DNA of 64,000 bases. Origin: Niabella beijingensis. GTDB taxonomy: Bacteria; Bacteroidota; Bacteroidia; Chitinophagales; Chitinophagaceae. The notes below the pieces were generated by a model, which saw only the letters and a list, made by a program, of their open reading frames with translations, had not been told where the DNA came from and did no database searches. The position numbers and the translations under genes are program-made. Numbering within the stretch: position 1 is the first letter of the stretch; every line of letters starts with the position of its first letter. Shown in pieces: positions 8,488 to 16,746 of the stretch. The DNA lies in assembly GCF_020034665.1 (NCBI RefSeq), contig NZ_JAIQDI010000002.1:1426001-1490000 (forward strand), written 5' to 3'.

Positions 8488-10071
8488 ATGATAGTCAGGA
8501 ACATGCTGCTGGTGTTTGCCTTACTGGTCAGTATAATCAGCGTTGCGCAACGGGATAAGCTGCATTTCTTATCCGGCAAATATGAATGGGCTTTGAGAGC
8601 CGCAAATCAGAAGATGCTGGCGCCCGGTAATAATACTACCTACGGGTATGAGCTCTTTGAGCTGGATAATGCAACCGGAGCTGTAAGCGGTTCCAATGCC
8701 TATAATAAAATACCTGATGAATATGCTTCCGGGTTAGATCAGGCTATTGGCGTAAACACGGCCAATTATCTCTATTACATCGGTGCCAATGAAAACTATA
8801 ATGCATACAATATCTATTCGGCGAACACGACCGGAGGGTATCAGCCGGGCACTAACCGGCTGGTTGCAGCAAATCTTGGAACCTATACTTCAGACGGGGC
8901 GGCTATGGCTGTGGACAGATCTGATAAAGCATGGTTTATTACCAACACCGGGGAAGAAGATGCTGATTATAATATTATAGGATTCAGTGCTCAGGCCTAT
9001 TCATTTCAAACCAATGGAAGCGGAGATCTCGCCGACTTCGCTTCAAATGGGAAAATACAGGCAGGGGATCTTCCTTACACTACTATCCAGGACATTTGTT
9101 TTGATAATAACGACAATATGTACTTGCTGGTTGCCAACGGCAGCCCCTATGTTGGATATTCCTATGCAACACCTCCCGACGAGGTGACGTATTATATTTA
9201 CAGGCTGACGGCAGCACAGATCGCTGATTTAGCAGCAGGCTCAGACGTCACTATGCAGCGGCTCTGGCAAATTACCCGCGCTGATGGAACGCCCATAACA
9301 GGCTCAATCAATGGAACTCCGCAGAACCCCACCTATCCTGCCGGTCAATCCGTGCTTGGCGGACTGGCAATAACCGCCACAGGCCGGCTACTGGTGTCGG
9401 CCGCAGAATCACCGGACGAAAATACCTTTGCACAATATGTTTGGGAGTTGGCTCCAGGCGGCAATAATACCGTTATCAGTAACACCAGCACTACAGATGT
9501 ACAAACTACCGGTGCTGGTGATCAATGGGGTTTTTATGCTTCGGATTTAGCCACCAATATTTTTGATGTGGCACTGCCGGTCAAATTTGGTAAAATTGCC
9601 GGCCGGTTCCTGAGGAATCGTCTTGAGCTAAACTGGGTTTCGGAAACTGAAACCGGTAATGATTATTTTGAAGTGCAGGTCTCCCGTAATGGCACCGATT
9701 TCCGGGCAATTGGAGACAGAGTCAGATCGAAAGCACCTGATGGCACATCAGGAGCGGCTTTAAACTACGATTTTATCTATGAAATGAAAGAGCAACCGGA
9801 TGTTGCGGGATGGTATTTCTGGGGGTCGGGCTTGTTCATGCTGCTGCTCGCATTGTCTTTTTGTTTGCAACCTCAAAAAAGACGGGGTAACCTGTTTCTG
9901 CCGGGGATGGTTATTCTCCTGGCCACCATTGGAATCAGCTGCCAAAAAAAGGCAGACAGCGAACTGGAGCAAAATTCCGGTAACAGGTATTACATACGTA
10001 TTGCCCAGGTGGATAAAGACGGGAAGAAAGCATTTTCGAAGGTGATTTCCATACAAAAAGAAAGCGAATAA
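8488..10071 (+). CDS. Secreted surface protein, FN3-like domain split by a membrane hairpin
   Basis: A 527-residue protein with a signal peptide ending near SVAQ. Residues ~25-360 form a repeat-poor beta domain that I do not recognise (possibly propeller-like: DICFDNNDNMYLLVANGS, GGLAITATGRLLVSA). From about 362 a fibronectin-III-like module starts (LPVKFGKIAGRF, LELNWVSETETGNDYFEVQ) and is completed only at the very C-terminus (YYIRIAQVDKDGKKAFSKVI). Between the two halves, ~445-485, lie two hydrophobic helices separated by QPQKRRGN, the second ending in a lipobox-like GISC. Function unknown; cell-surface role inferred. Confidence 0.7.
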   Translation: MIVRNMLLVFALLVSIISVAQRDKLHFLSGKYEWALRAANQKMLAPGNNTTYGYELFELDNATGAVSGSNAYNKIPDEYASGLDQAIGVNTANYLYYIGANENYNAYNIYSANTTGGYQPGTNRLVAANLGTYTSDGAAMAVDRSDKAWFITNTGEEDADYNIIGFSAQAYSFQTNGSGDLADFASNGKIQAGDLPYTTIQDICFDNNDNMYLLVANGSPYVGYSYATPPDEVTYYIYRLTAAQIADLAAGSDVTMQRLWQITRADGTPITGSINGTPQNPTYPAGQSVLGGLAITATGRLLVSAAESPDENTFAQYVWELAPGGNNTVISNTSTTDVQTTGAGDQWGFYASDLATNIFDVALPVKFGKIAGRFLRNRLELNWVSETETGNDYFEVQVSRNGTDFRAIGDRVRSKAPDGTSGAALNYDFIYEMKEQPDVAGWYFWGSGLFMLLLALSFCLQPQKRRGNLFLPGMVILLATIGISCQKKADSELEQNSGNRYYIRIAQVDKDGKKAFSKVISIQKESE

Positions 10072-10128
10072 AAAGTGATTGACAGAGGAAGCCCCGCGGT
10101 CTTTATTATAATAGTTCTGTTTAGATGA

Positions 10129-10860
10129 ATGTTGCAAAACGGGTTTTCAAATATCAGGATGCTGGCCCATGCATTTCTTCTATGTGTGGTGATTATCGAT
10201 TTCTCCTGTCATGTAAAAAGTACGGCCCCAAGCCAGGAAGTTATCAGAAGAGAGGGTCTTTGTTTAAAAATACGAAACCCGGCAGCTTTGGATACCTTTC
10301 TGCTCGGCAGGCTGGTGACCACTTTTTTCGGCCGGTATCCTAAATTTTGCGAACAATTCAATCCCAATGCTCCTAAAACAATAACCTTAATTTTTATAAA
10401 CGATACAAAAGAATCAGGCCCGGGCAGCTCCATACGAAGTGTGATTTATTTGTATCCCTGTCAGTTGCAGGGCAACCCTGATCAGTTACCCGAAACGTTT
10501 TGTCATGAATTAATGCACCAGGTACTTCCTTATAAGAACAATGTTGAAAAATGGTTGATTGAAGGAATGGCTGATTATGGAAATTATTACTATGGAACAA
10601 CTTCGCCGCAATGGCATAGAGATAGTTTTAATAATACTCCCCGAAACGATATATCATGGCAAAGCGGTTACCAGCATACAGCAAAATTCTTAATGTGGTT
10701 AGACACAAAGTTCCCCGGTTTTACCCTTTCGCTTCATAAAGCCTGCTTACAGGGGACCTATAAAAAGCAAAAATATTTTATTGATAAAACGGACAAAACA
10801 ATGGAACAGTTATGGGCGCTGTATAGAAAAAGTAATTTTAAGATTGGTGCCGCCGATTAG
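10129..10860 (+). CDS. Basic-secretory-protein-like zinc metallopeptidase
   Basis: A 243-residue protein. The N-terminal hydrophobic segment ends VVIIDFSC (cysteine near residue 27), so it is a probable lipoprotein; the upstream ATG is preferred because it supplies the charged n-region. The zinc motif HELMH lies in TFCHELMHQVLP (about 125-136), and WLIEGMADYGNYY follows, which together match basic secretory protein (BSP) peptidases. Later residues (QHTAKFLMWLDTKFPGF) fit the family too. Its substrate is unknown. It is probably expressed alone or weakly downstream of the surface-protein gene (57-nt gap). Confidence 0.72.
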   Translation: MLQNGFSNIRMLAHAFLLCVVIIDFSCHVKSTAPSQEVIRREGLCLKIRNPAALDTFLLGRLVTTFFGRYPKFCEQFNPNAPKTITLIFINDTKESGPGSSIRSVIYLYPCQLQGNPDQLPETFCHELMHQVLPYKNNVEKWLIEGMADYGNYYYGTTSPQWHRDSFNNTPRNDISWQSGYQHTAKFLMWLDTKFPGFTLSLHKACLQGTYKKQKYFIDKTDKTMEQLWALYRKSNFKIGAAD

Positions 10861-11416
10861 ATCAAGCCTTTTGCAGGAGAGGGGACGGATGGTCTATATT
10901 TCGGATTGTAAAAGCTGATCTCCATGTTGCGGCAATATGTTCCGTTTGTGAGAAGATGGGTACAATATCTTTCTTGTTTTTAATAAAAAGGCATTTCTTA
11001 TTGTGCCTGGCAACGTTGCGTTGCTTTAACTCTATGCGAAAAACGGACTGACCGGGAAATGATCCGACAGGTTAAGTGTAAAATAAAACCCGATTTAAGA
11101 AATTGATTGACAGTTGAATGAACTCAAGGAGCTTTTTTTCAGATAATGAACTAGAACTGCTCATTTGGATTAAAGGTCTTTAGCATCTCAAAGAGTTTAG
11201 CCGATTTTTTTCATTTAGTAAATTGGGTTTAAATGATAAACACAGAAGTTTGATAGTGTCCTCAAGTCTTAAACTCGGTGAATACCATAACCAGACCGCC
11301 AGGCGTAAACCAATCAAATAATTCAGCACTCAAAAATTGAGATATTTTCAAGATAGATTAAATTTGTAAAGTCGGCGGGTGATACTGTCGTGAAACCATT
11401 TAAAAAATAGTATACA
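10861..11416. other. 556-nt intergenic region with one clear promoter
   Basis: No recognisable coding remnant. At its end lies a textbook Bacteroidota promoter, TTG at 11337-11339, 19 nt, then TAAATTTG at 11359-11366, about 50 nt before the next start codon. This region also marks the visible change from GC-richer to AT-richer sequence. Confidence 0.55.
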
Positions 11417-11875
11417 ATGGCCAGCACTCAAAAACTAAAATTTAAAACCACCTTATTGCAGTCGGGTAAAACAGCAACGGGAATAAAAATCCCGGATGCG
11501 ATAATAGAAAAATTAGGTGGTGGGAAAAAGCCTTTGGTAAAAGTTACGATTAATAATTTTACTTACCGCAGTGCCGTAGCTGTAATGGGAGGCGCTTATA
11601 TGGTAGGTGTTAATGCTGAAAATCGTGAGGCCGCGAAAATAAAAGGTGGTGATAAGATTGATGTAACTATTGAATTGGATACGGAAGAAAGAACGGTGGA
11701 TGTGCCTGTTGAGCTGCAAAAAATGCTCAATAAAAATGCAGCTGCAAAAAAGACTTTTGAAGCGCTTTCGAATAGCAGGAAAAAAGCGCTGGTTGCGCCT
11801 ATCGTAAATGCTAAAACCGATGAAACGAGGGATAGAAATGTAAAAAAAGCGTTTTCCGCTTTAACGGTAGTTTAA
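11417..11875 (+). CDS. DUF1905/YdeI-OmdA domain protein
   Basis: A 152-residue cytosolic protein. The N-terminal half is a DUF1905 domain (KFKTTLLQSGKTATGIKIPD, then LVKVTINNFTYRSAVAVMGG), a small beta barrel. The C-terminal ~45 residues (LNKNAAAKKTFEALSNSRKKALVAPIVNAKTDETRDRNVKKA) form the OmdA/YdeI helical tail. Relatives are annotated as bacteriocin-protection or OmpD-associated proteins, but the biochemical role is unknown. It has its own canonical promoter without the TGA-N6-TCA dyad and so appears to lie just outside the regulon. Confidence 0.8.
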   Translation: MASTQKLKFKTTLLQSGKTATGIKIPDAIIEKLGGGKKPLVKVTINNFTYRSAVAVMGGAYMVGVNAENREAAKIKGGDKIDVTIELDTEERTVDVPVELQKMLNKNAAAKKTFEALSNSRKKALVAPIVNAKTDETRDRNVKKAFSALTVV

Positions 11876-11902
11876 AACCAATCATTGAAAATTCGGATAT
11901 CT

Positions 11903-12631
11903 TCAAAAAGTATGTACTGATGTTGAAAACGTAGGAACCGAGGTAAAGAAAACGGCCACAAAAATTAAACTATTTGATTTTAAAATATAGGGTTCCGCAT
12001 TTTTGAAATGTGCATTGACATACTCTTCTAGTAATTCTAGATCGGGAATTTTATCACTTTCTTCATTTTTGACATACACAAAATTTGCGGGCAAATTACT
12101 ATACTGAGGAAATGTTTTACAAAACGCCGTTAGAGCATGTGTAGATTCCTGAGAACCGTCATAAGCTCCGATAATCTGTTCAAAATTTGTTGCTTTTTCC
12201 GGAACTGACAATACAGGGCAGTCCGCCCAACGAAGTAACTCCAGCATATACTCATTGGGTTGCTGTGCGTCAATATTATTGCAAAGCATTTTCTGACTGA
12301 TGATCATAAGATCGGCAAATCTGGTTTCTTTTCTCCAAAAAACCTTGTTCCAGGAGGTGCCCATCTCTTCTTTTACAATATGCTGGATGTTATTCGTTTT
12401 GCATTGATTGACAAAACGCTCAATAACTTGGGATGGAATACCCTTTTCGGCATCTCGCAACTCATTATTATTCTCTAATGCGTAGCTTGCATAGATTAGT
12501 TCGCTTATCTCAACGGTTGAGAAGAAAATGCCTTTTACTAATAAGGGTTCATATTGCTGAATTTGCTTAATAAACTCAAAAGCTTCGTGCGAATAATTGT
12601 CGCCATCACAAACAAAAAGTATCTTTTTCAC
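11903..12631 (-). CDS. Universal stress protein, tandem domains, aberrant C-terminus
   Basis: A 242-residue tandem-UspA protein. Domain 1 starts MKKILFVCDGDNYSHEAFEF and ends CPVLSVPEKATNF; domain 2 starts IIGAYDGSQESTHAL. Other members of this set are about 270 residues and end with a GAxGRS nucleotide-loop segment and a PLFxAH tail. Here the protein stops after AHFKNAEPYILKSNS and a hydrophobic run VAVFFTSVPTFSTSVHTF, which looks like a frameshifted or deleted end. It is 27 nt downstream of the alcohol dehydrogenase and probably co-transcribed from that gene's dyad promoter. Confidence 0.82.
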   Translation of the reverse strand: MKKILFVCDGDNYSHEAFEFIKQIQQYEPLLVKGIFFSTVEISELIYASYALENNNELRDAEKGIPSQVIERFVNQCKTNNIQHIVKEEMGTSWNKVFWRKETRFADLMIISQKMLCNNIDAQQPNEYMLELLRWADCPVLSVPEKATNFEQIIGAYDGSQESTHALTAFCKTFPQYSNLPANFVYVKNEESDKIPDLELLEEYVNAHFKNAEPYILKSNSLIFVAVFFTSVPTFSTSVHTF

Positions 12632-12658
12632 CGTGTTGTTATTATTGGGTTTTTATGC

Positions 12659-13699
12659 TTAGGAATTGTTTAAAATTACTTTCAATGCCTTTTGAGATGC
12701 AGCATGTTCAAACGTATCATATGCCTTTATGATATCGTCTAATTTGAAGTAATGCGTAATAAGCTTTTTGGCATCAATTTTTTTTGCGTTTACCGTTTTT
12801 AGTAGCATAGGCGTTGTGACAGTGTCAACGAGCCTGGTTGTGATGGTGATATTTCTGGACCACAATTTTTCCAGGTGTAAATCTACACTTTTCCCATGCA
12901 CCCCGATATTGGCAATGACCCCTCCCGGCGCAATAATGGATTGACAAAGTTCAAATGTAGCCGGTATCCCAACTGCTTCAATAGCTGTGTCCACACCGAT
13001 GTTTGAAGTAAGGGTCATAACCTGTGCTACTCCGTTTCCCTGCCGGTTGTTAATAATGTGAGTAGCGCCGAACTGCCTGGCAATAGCCAGCCGGTTATCA
13101 TCGGGGTCAATCATAATAATTTCAGACGGCGTATAAAATTGGGCTGTAAGAAGGGCGGCCAATCCTATAGGGCCAGCACCTACAATAGCTATAATACTGC
13201 CAGGTTGTACTTTTCCATTTAAAACGCCACATTCAAATCCCGTTGGTAATATGTCACTTAACATTACCAGGGCGTCTTCATCGCTTCCTTCGGTAATTGG
13301 ATAGAGACTGGAATCGGCATAAGGAATTCTAACATACTCTGCCTGGGTTCCATCAATTAAATGTCCCAATATCCACCCGCCATTTATGCAATGAGAATAC
13401 ATGCCTCTTTTACAGTAGCTGCATTTGCTGCAAGAAGTTATGCATGAAATTAAGACCCGGTCACCTTGTTTAAAATTAGTGACTGCTCCACCGATTTCTT
13501 CAATGACGCCAACACCCTCATGCCCGAGTATGCGTCCTTTAGTCACCTCAGGTACGTCGCCCTTTAAAATATGGAGGTCAGTACCACAAATGGTGGTCTT
13601 TGTTATGCGCACAATTACATCTGTTGGCTCGAGAATAACAGGTTTTGGTTTTTCTTCCCATGATTTATCTCCGGGACCCTGATAAACTAATGCTTTCAT
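12659..13699 (-). CDS. Zinc-dependent alcohol dehydrogenase family protein
   Basis: A 346-residue medium-chain dehydrogenase. Catalytic zinc ligands: Cys in TICGTDLH (about 38) and the GHEGVGVIEEIG block (about 59-70). The structural-zinc cysteines are in CITSCSKCSYCKRGMYSHC (about 91-109). The Rossmann nucleotide loop is VGAGPIGLAA (about 173-182) followed by MIDPDDNRLAIA, whose aspartate favours NAD. It resembles the secondary-alcohol/threonine dehydrogenase-like branch. In the regulon it would reoxidise NADH by alcohol formation (inference). It is the first gene of a minus-strand pair with the USP. Confidence 0.9.
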   Translation of the reverse strand: MKALVYQGPGDKSWEEKPKPVILEPTDVIVRITKTTICGTDLHILKGDVPEVTKGRILGHEGVGVIEEIGGAVTNFKQGDRVLISCITSCSKCSYCKRGMYSHCINGGWILGHLIDGTQAEYVRIPYADSSLYPITEGSDEDALVMLSDILPTGFECGVLNGKVQPGSIIAIVGAGPIGLAALLTAQFYTPSEIIMIDPDDNRLAIARQFGATHIINNRQGNGVAQVMTLTSNIGVDTAIEAVGIPATFELCQSIIAPGGVIANIGVHGKSVDLHLEKLWSRNITITTRLVDTVTTPMLLKTVNAKKIDAKKLITHYFKLDDIIKAYDTFEHAASQKALKVILNNS

Positions 13700-13739
13700 T
13701 TTAATATGTTTTCTTGCAATCTAATGAGGTTTGAGTGTA

Positions 13740-13783
13740 CAAGTCTATGATAATGGTTAACAGGGGCAGTGATTACTGTCATC
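13740..13783 (-). promoter_or_regulatory. Dyad promoter for alcohol dehydrogenase-USP operon
   Basis: The dyad is 13769-13783 (plus-strand GTGATtactgTCATC). On the minus strand the -7-like box TAGACTTG occupies 13747-13740, with its first base 28.5 nt from the dyad centre. This is slightly shorter than the usual spacing and the box has one mismatch. Confidence 0.6.
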
Positions 13784-13885
13784 TTTATTATAGGACTTTT
13801 TGCTGGAAGCTGGATTTTCTTATGATACGGTTGAAATGGTTGGCTTATGCCGACGAAATGTTTTTGATGGCCGTTAGCGGCGGAA

Positions 13886-13930
13886 GTGATGATCATCATT
13901 GATTTTGCAGTGTGCAAGGAAATACATTTG
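13886..13930 (+). promoter_or_regulatory. Dyad promoter for USP at 13947
   Basis: GTGATgatcaTCATT at 13886-13900 and a perfect -7 box TACATTTG at 13923-13930; centre-to-box distance 30.5 nt. The predicted transcript start lies just upstream of ATG 13947, which fixes that codon as the gene start. Confidence 0.75.
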
Positions 13931-13946
13931 GAGAATAATCGCAATT

Positions 13947-14720
13947 ATGTTTAAAGTATTAGTTGCTTCTGAAGGTGCGACGATCAGTCCGACGGTTTTT
14001 GAGTTTATTAAGCAAATGAACCGAAATACTCCCGTTTTGCTTTCCGGTTTGTTTTTGCCAAAATTACATTTTATTGATCTGTTGTCTGCTGGTTCTTCCG
14101 TAAGGGAGGAACTGTTGTATGATGAAAAAATGCATTGGGAATTAGTTACAATCGTTTATGAGTTTATAAATTTTTGCAAATGCAATAATATCAATTATAC
14201 ACTCTATTCGGATAGCGGCCAATTTGAGCTGCCAGAATTGCAACGTGAAACCCGATTCGCGGATCTGCTCATTATTGGCGAAGAGCTATTGAAGAGTGGT
14301 AACACAGACAGTCGGCCTGGAAAATACCTGGAAAAGCTCCTCCAAGATTGTGAGTGTCCGGTGGTTGTAATTCCTGAAAAGTATACTGCTCCGACTAAGA
14401 ATATTATTGCTTTTGATGGGAGCGAAGCTGCTGTTCTTGCGTTGAAACAGTTTTCACATCTATTGCCTGGATTTGCAGCAAATGAGACATTGTTTGTCGC
14501 CGTTTCCAATGATAGCGTGAGAGACGATTCAATACTTAAAGAAGGGCAGTTAACTGAGGTAGCAAACAGTCATTATCCATTTTATAGGATGGAGCCGGAG
14601 ATTGGGAATATGCTGGAGTATTTTTCCGGGGAAAAGAGTTCAGAGAAAGCGATGATTGTTGCCGCAACTTGTACAGCGCTTCCCTGCTTTGGAGCGCCTA
14701 TGTTTATAACTGGCTATTAA
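13947..14720 (+). CDS. Universal stress protein, tandem domains, shortened C-terminus
   Basis: A 257-residue tandem UspA protein from ATG 13947 (MFKVLVASEGATISPTVFEF). A longer in-frame start at 13899 is rejected because the promoter lies inside it. Domain 1 ends ECPVVVIPEKYTAPTKN and domain 2 begins IIAFDGSEAAVLALKQF. The end (KAMIVAATCTALPCFGAPMFITGY) keeps the final strand but lacks the GAxGRSxxSQxF loop seen at 34523-35341, as if an internal segment had been lost. It should bind nucleotide poorly in domain 2 (inference). The next USP follows after 33 nt. Confidence 0.85.
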   Translation: MFKVLVASEGATISPTVFEFIKQMNRNTPVLLSGLFLPKLHFIDLLSAGSSVREELLYDEKMHWELVTIVYEFINFCKCNNINYTLYSDSGQFELPELQRETRFADLLIIGEELLKSGNTDSRPGKYLEKLLQDCECPVVVIPEKYTAPTKNIIAFDGSEAAVLALKQFSHLLPGFAANETLFVAVSNDSVRDDSILKEGQLTEVANSHYPFYRMEPEIGNMLEYFSGEKSSEKAMIVAATCTALPCFGAPMFITGY

Positions 14721-14753
14721 GTGATAGGTCTCAAGGTTTTAAAAATAGTAATT

Positions 14754-15590
14754 ATGAAAAAAGTAATATTTATGACAGATGCGTGCTCTTTAGATTGTAA
14801 TGCCCTGGACTTCGCCTGTTTTATTGCAGGCAACGCAAAGGCTTCACTAAAGGGCTTGTTTTTCGAAGACGCTGATTATGTTGATGATGCTGTATTATCT
14901 GATTTAAGTCCTTCTCCATGTGGGGATATCCTGGGAGAACCGGATACCGTGGGTTTCGAAACCAGTACCGAAATTCAGGCACTTAATATTCAGCGGTTTA
15001 AAGATTTCTGTGCAAAAAGGAATATAACGTGCACCGTTCGCTGTTTGGGGAAGGCAGATTTAGATAATGCTTTGATAGAGAGCCGGTTTGCCGATCTCAT
15101 TGTTGCCGGAGGAAAAATGTCCTTTCCTGATGAGAAAAACCGCTTCCCATCTCCCTTTTTAAGGGGAGTACTACAAAAAGCCGAATGTCCGATAATCATT
15201 TCATCTGAGCGGATCAGGTATGTTGAAGAGATCATTTTAGCGTATGATGGTTCTGCATCATCGGTATTTGCAATCCGGCAATTTGCGTACCTATTATCTT
15301 TTTTTGACAGCAAGCGCATTATTGTAGTTCAGGTTGGAGATGTTTCGGAAGTATCCTATAAGCAACAGATTAGTGAATTACTAAAAGGATACTATTCGCA
15401 AATAGGATATGAGGTTTTACATGGAGAAGACCCTGCGTTTGAGTTGTTTAATTTTTTGAAAAAAAGGGATCATTGTTTTATTGTTATGGGGGCCTACGGC
15501 CGCGCCTATTTATCTCAATTATTTAAGGACAGTACAGCAACACCTCTGATACAATTATTGAAGCAGCCTGTTTTTATTACACATTGCTAA
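14754..15590 (+). CDS. Universal stress protein, tandem domains
   Basis: A 278-residue tandem UspA protein from ATG 14754 (MKKVIFMTDACSLDCNALDF); the in-frame start 33 nt upstream adds residues lacking in paralogues. Domain 1 contains ESRFADLIVAGGKMSF and ends CPIIISSERI. Domain 2 starts EIILAYDGSASSVFAIRQFAYL and ends with an intact nucleotide-loop region CFIVMGAYGRAYLSQLF and PVFITHC. It is closely similar to 35378-36202. It is probably co-transcribed with the preceding USP, since no separate dyad is visible in the 33-nt gap. Confidence 0.9.
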   Translation: MKKVIFMTDACSLDCNALDFACFIAGNAKASLKGLFFEDADYVDDAVLSDLSPSPCGDILGEPDTVGFETSTEIQALNIQRFKDFCAKRNITCTVRCLGKADLDNALIESRFADLIVAGGKMSFPDEKNRFPSPFLRGVLQKAECPIIISSERIRYVEEIILAYDGSASSVFAIRQFAYLLSFFDSKRIIVVQVGDVSEVSYKQQISELLKGYYSQIGYEVLHGEDPAFELFNFLKKRDHCFIVMGAYGRAYLSQLFKDSTATPLIQLLKQPVFITHC

Positions 15591-15644
15591 AAGGATATTT
15601 TGGGATGGTCACGTTTTTTGAGATGACAAAGGTAAATTGATCTG

Positions 15645-15688
15645 GTGATCTGAGTCATTCCGTGGCAGTGTATCAGAAAATAGATTTG
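15645..15688 (+). promoter_or_regulatory. Dyad promoter for USP at 15796
   Basis: GTGATctgagTCATT at 15645-15659 with a perfect TAGATTTG at 15681-15688; centre-to-box distance 29.5 nt. The predicted 5' UTR is about 100 nt. Confidence 0.75.
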
Positions 15689-15795
15689 TATTTATAAGGA
15701 TCATTTTTAATACAGAATTAAATGAACAGCTATTAAAAGTATCATTTCTCACTCTAAGAGATTAATAAATTTTTAGAAATCAATATTTTTTAAAT

Positions 15796-16611
15796 ATGAA
15801 AACTATTATTGCCGCCACGAACTTCTCCAAGGCCGCCAATCATGCGGTTGCTTTTGCAGCGGATGTGGCCTGTTTACTAAAAGGCCGCCTGGTTATTTTT
15901 AATGTCGTCGATATTCTGCCGGTAACTACCGACGCACAGGTTCCCATAGATTTCTATGAGGTAGCGGAAGAAGAGGCAGATAAATCCTTGTCAGAATTGG
16001 CATTGGAAATGAAGAAGCGGACAAATAACGAGATTGAAATTAAAGCCCTTTATAAAGTAGGAACAGTGGCAACTCAGCTGGATACTTTGTGTGATGAAGA
16101 AGATCCACTGGCTATTTTTATTGCTTCTGAGTTTGTTACGGTGTTTGAGCGGTTGTTGTGGGGCTCACATGCTATTCCCATTGCAAAACATAGTTCCTTC
16201 CCGGTTATTGTTGTGCCGGCGAATGCAATGATGAAGGATTTTAAAAAGATGGGTATTGCGATCGACCTGGAGCATAGAAGTCACATTCAATGGCAGTTTT
16301 TACGGGACTGGTTAAAATTATTTAATGCTGAAGTGGATATAGTAGCGGTGTCACCCGCTGCAGAATTGACTTCCAGGGGGGTACCACTTACAATTGATAC
16401 ACAAGAGCAGCTGGGGAGCTACAAAGTGAGCTATCATTTTGTAGCCAATAATGATGTTGAGGACGGTATCAGGGAATATGTTACAAAAAATACTCCTGAT
16501 TTGCTGGTAATGTTTGTTCAGAAACATGGAATTCTTCATAAAAGTATAACAAAGTCATTTATCTTATTGCCTCCGGTGCCTGTCATGTTTATTTCCCAGG
16601 AAGTAAAGTGA
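15796..16611 (+). CDS. Universal stress protein, tandem domains
   Basis: A 271-residue tandem UspA protein starting MKTIIAATNFSKAANHAVAFAADVA, the branch shared with 30939-31757. Domain 1 shows WGSHAIPIAKHSSFPVIVVPA; domain 2 starts KMGIAIDLEHRS and ends PDLLVMFVQKHGILHKSITKSF and PPVPVMFISQE. Domain 2 has lost the typical DGS and GxxG signatures and is therefore probably structural. No membrane segment. It may be read through into PEP synthase 135 nt downstream, which lacks a clear dyad of its own. Confidence 0.87.
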   Translation: MKTIIAATNFSKAANHAVAFAADVACLLKGRLVIFNVVDILPVTTDAQVPIDFYEVAEEEADKSLSELALEMKKRTNNEIEIKALYKVGTVATQLDTLCDEEDPLAIFIASEFVTVFERLLWGSHAIPIAKHSSFPVIVVPANAMMKDFKKMGIAIDLEHRSHIQWQFLRDWLKLFNAEVDIVAVSPAAELTSRGVPLTIDTQEQLGSYKVSYHFVANNDVEDGIREYVTKNTPDLLVMFVQKHGILHKSITKSFILLPPVPVMFISQEVK

Positions 16612-16746
16612 AAATTGATAAAGCATTATGGCAAAGTTTTGCAGAGCAACCGGTTGTCTGGATGCGCCATTTTGGGTAGATTATTCCTCCGACTAAGGTT
16701 TTGATTTAGAGTAGACAAGAGTTGATGATCATTTTTTAGAAGCAGA

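Noticed and set aside
13899..13946. Upstream extension of the USP at 13947
   Set aside because: It overlaps the dyad promoter; the paralogues start at the later ATG.
16721..16733. TTGATGATCATT in front of PEP synthase, and a similar TTTGATGATCATT at 31824
   Set aside because: Half-spacing is three bases, not six, and no -7 box lies at the regulon distance; PEP synthase may be read from the USP promoter upstream.
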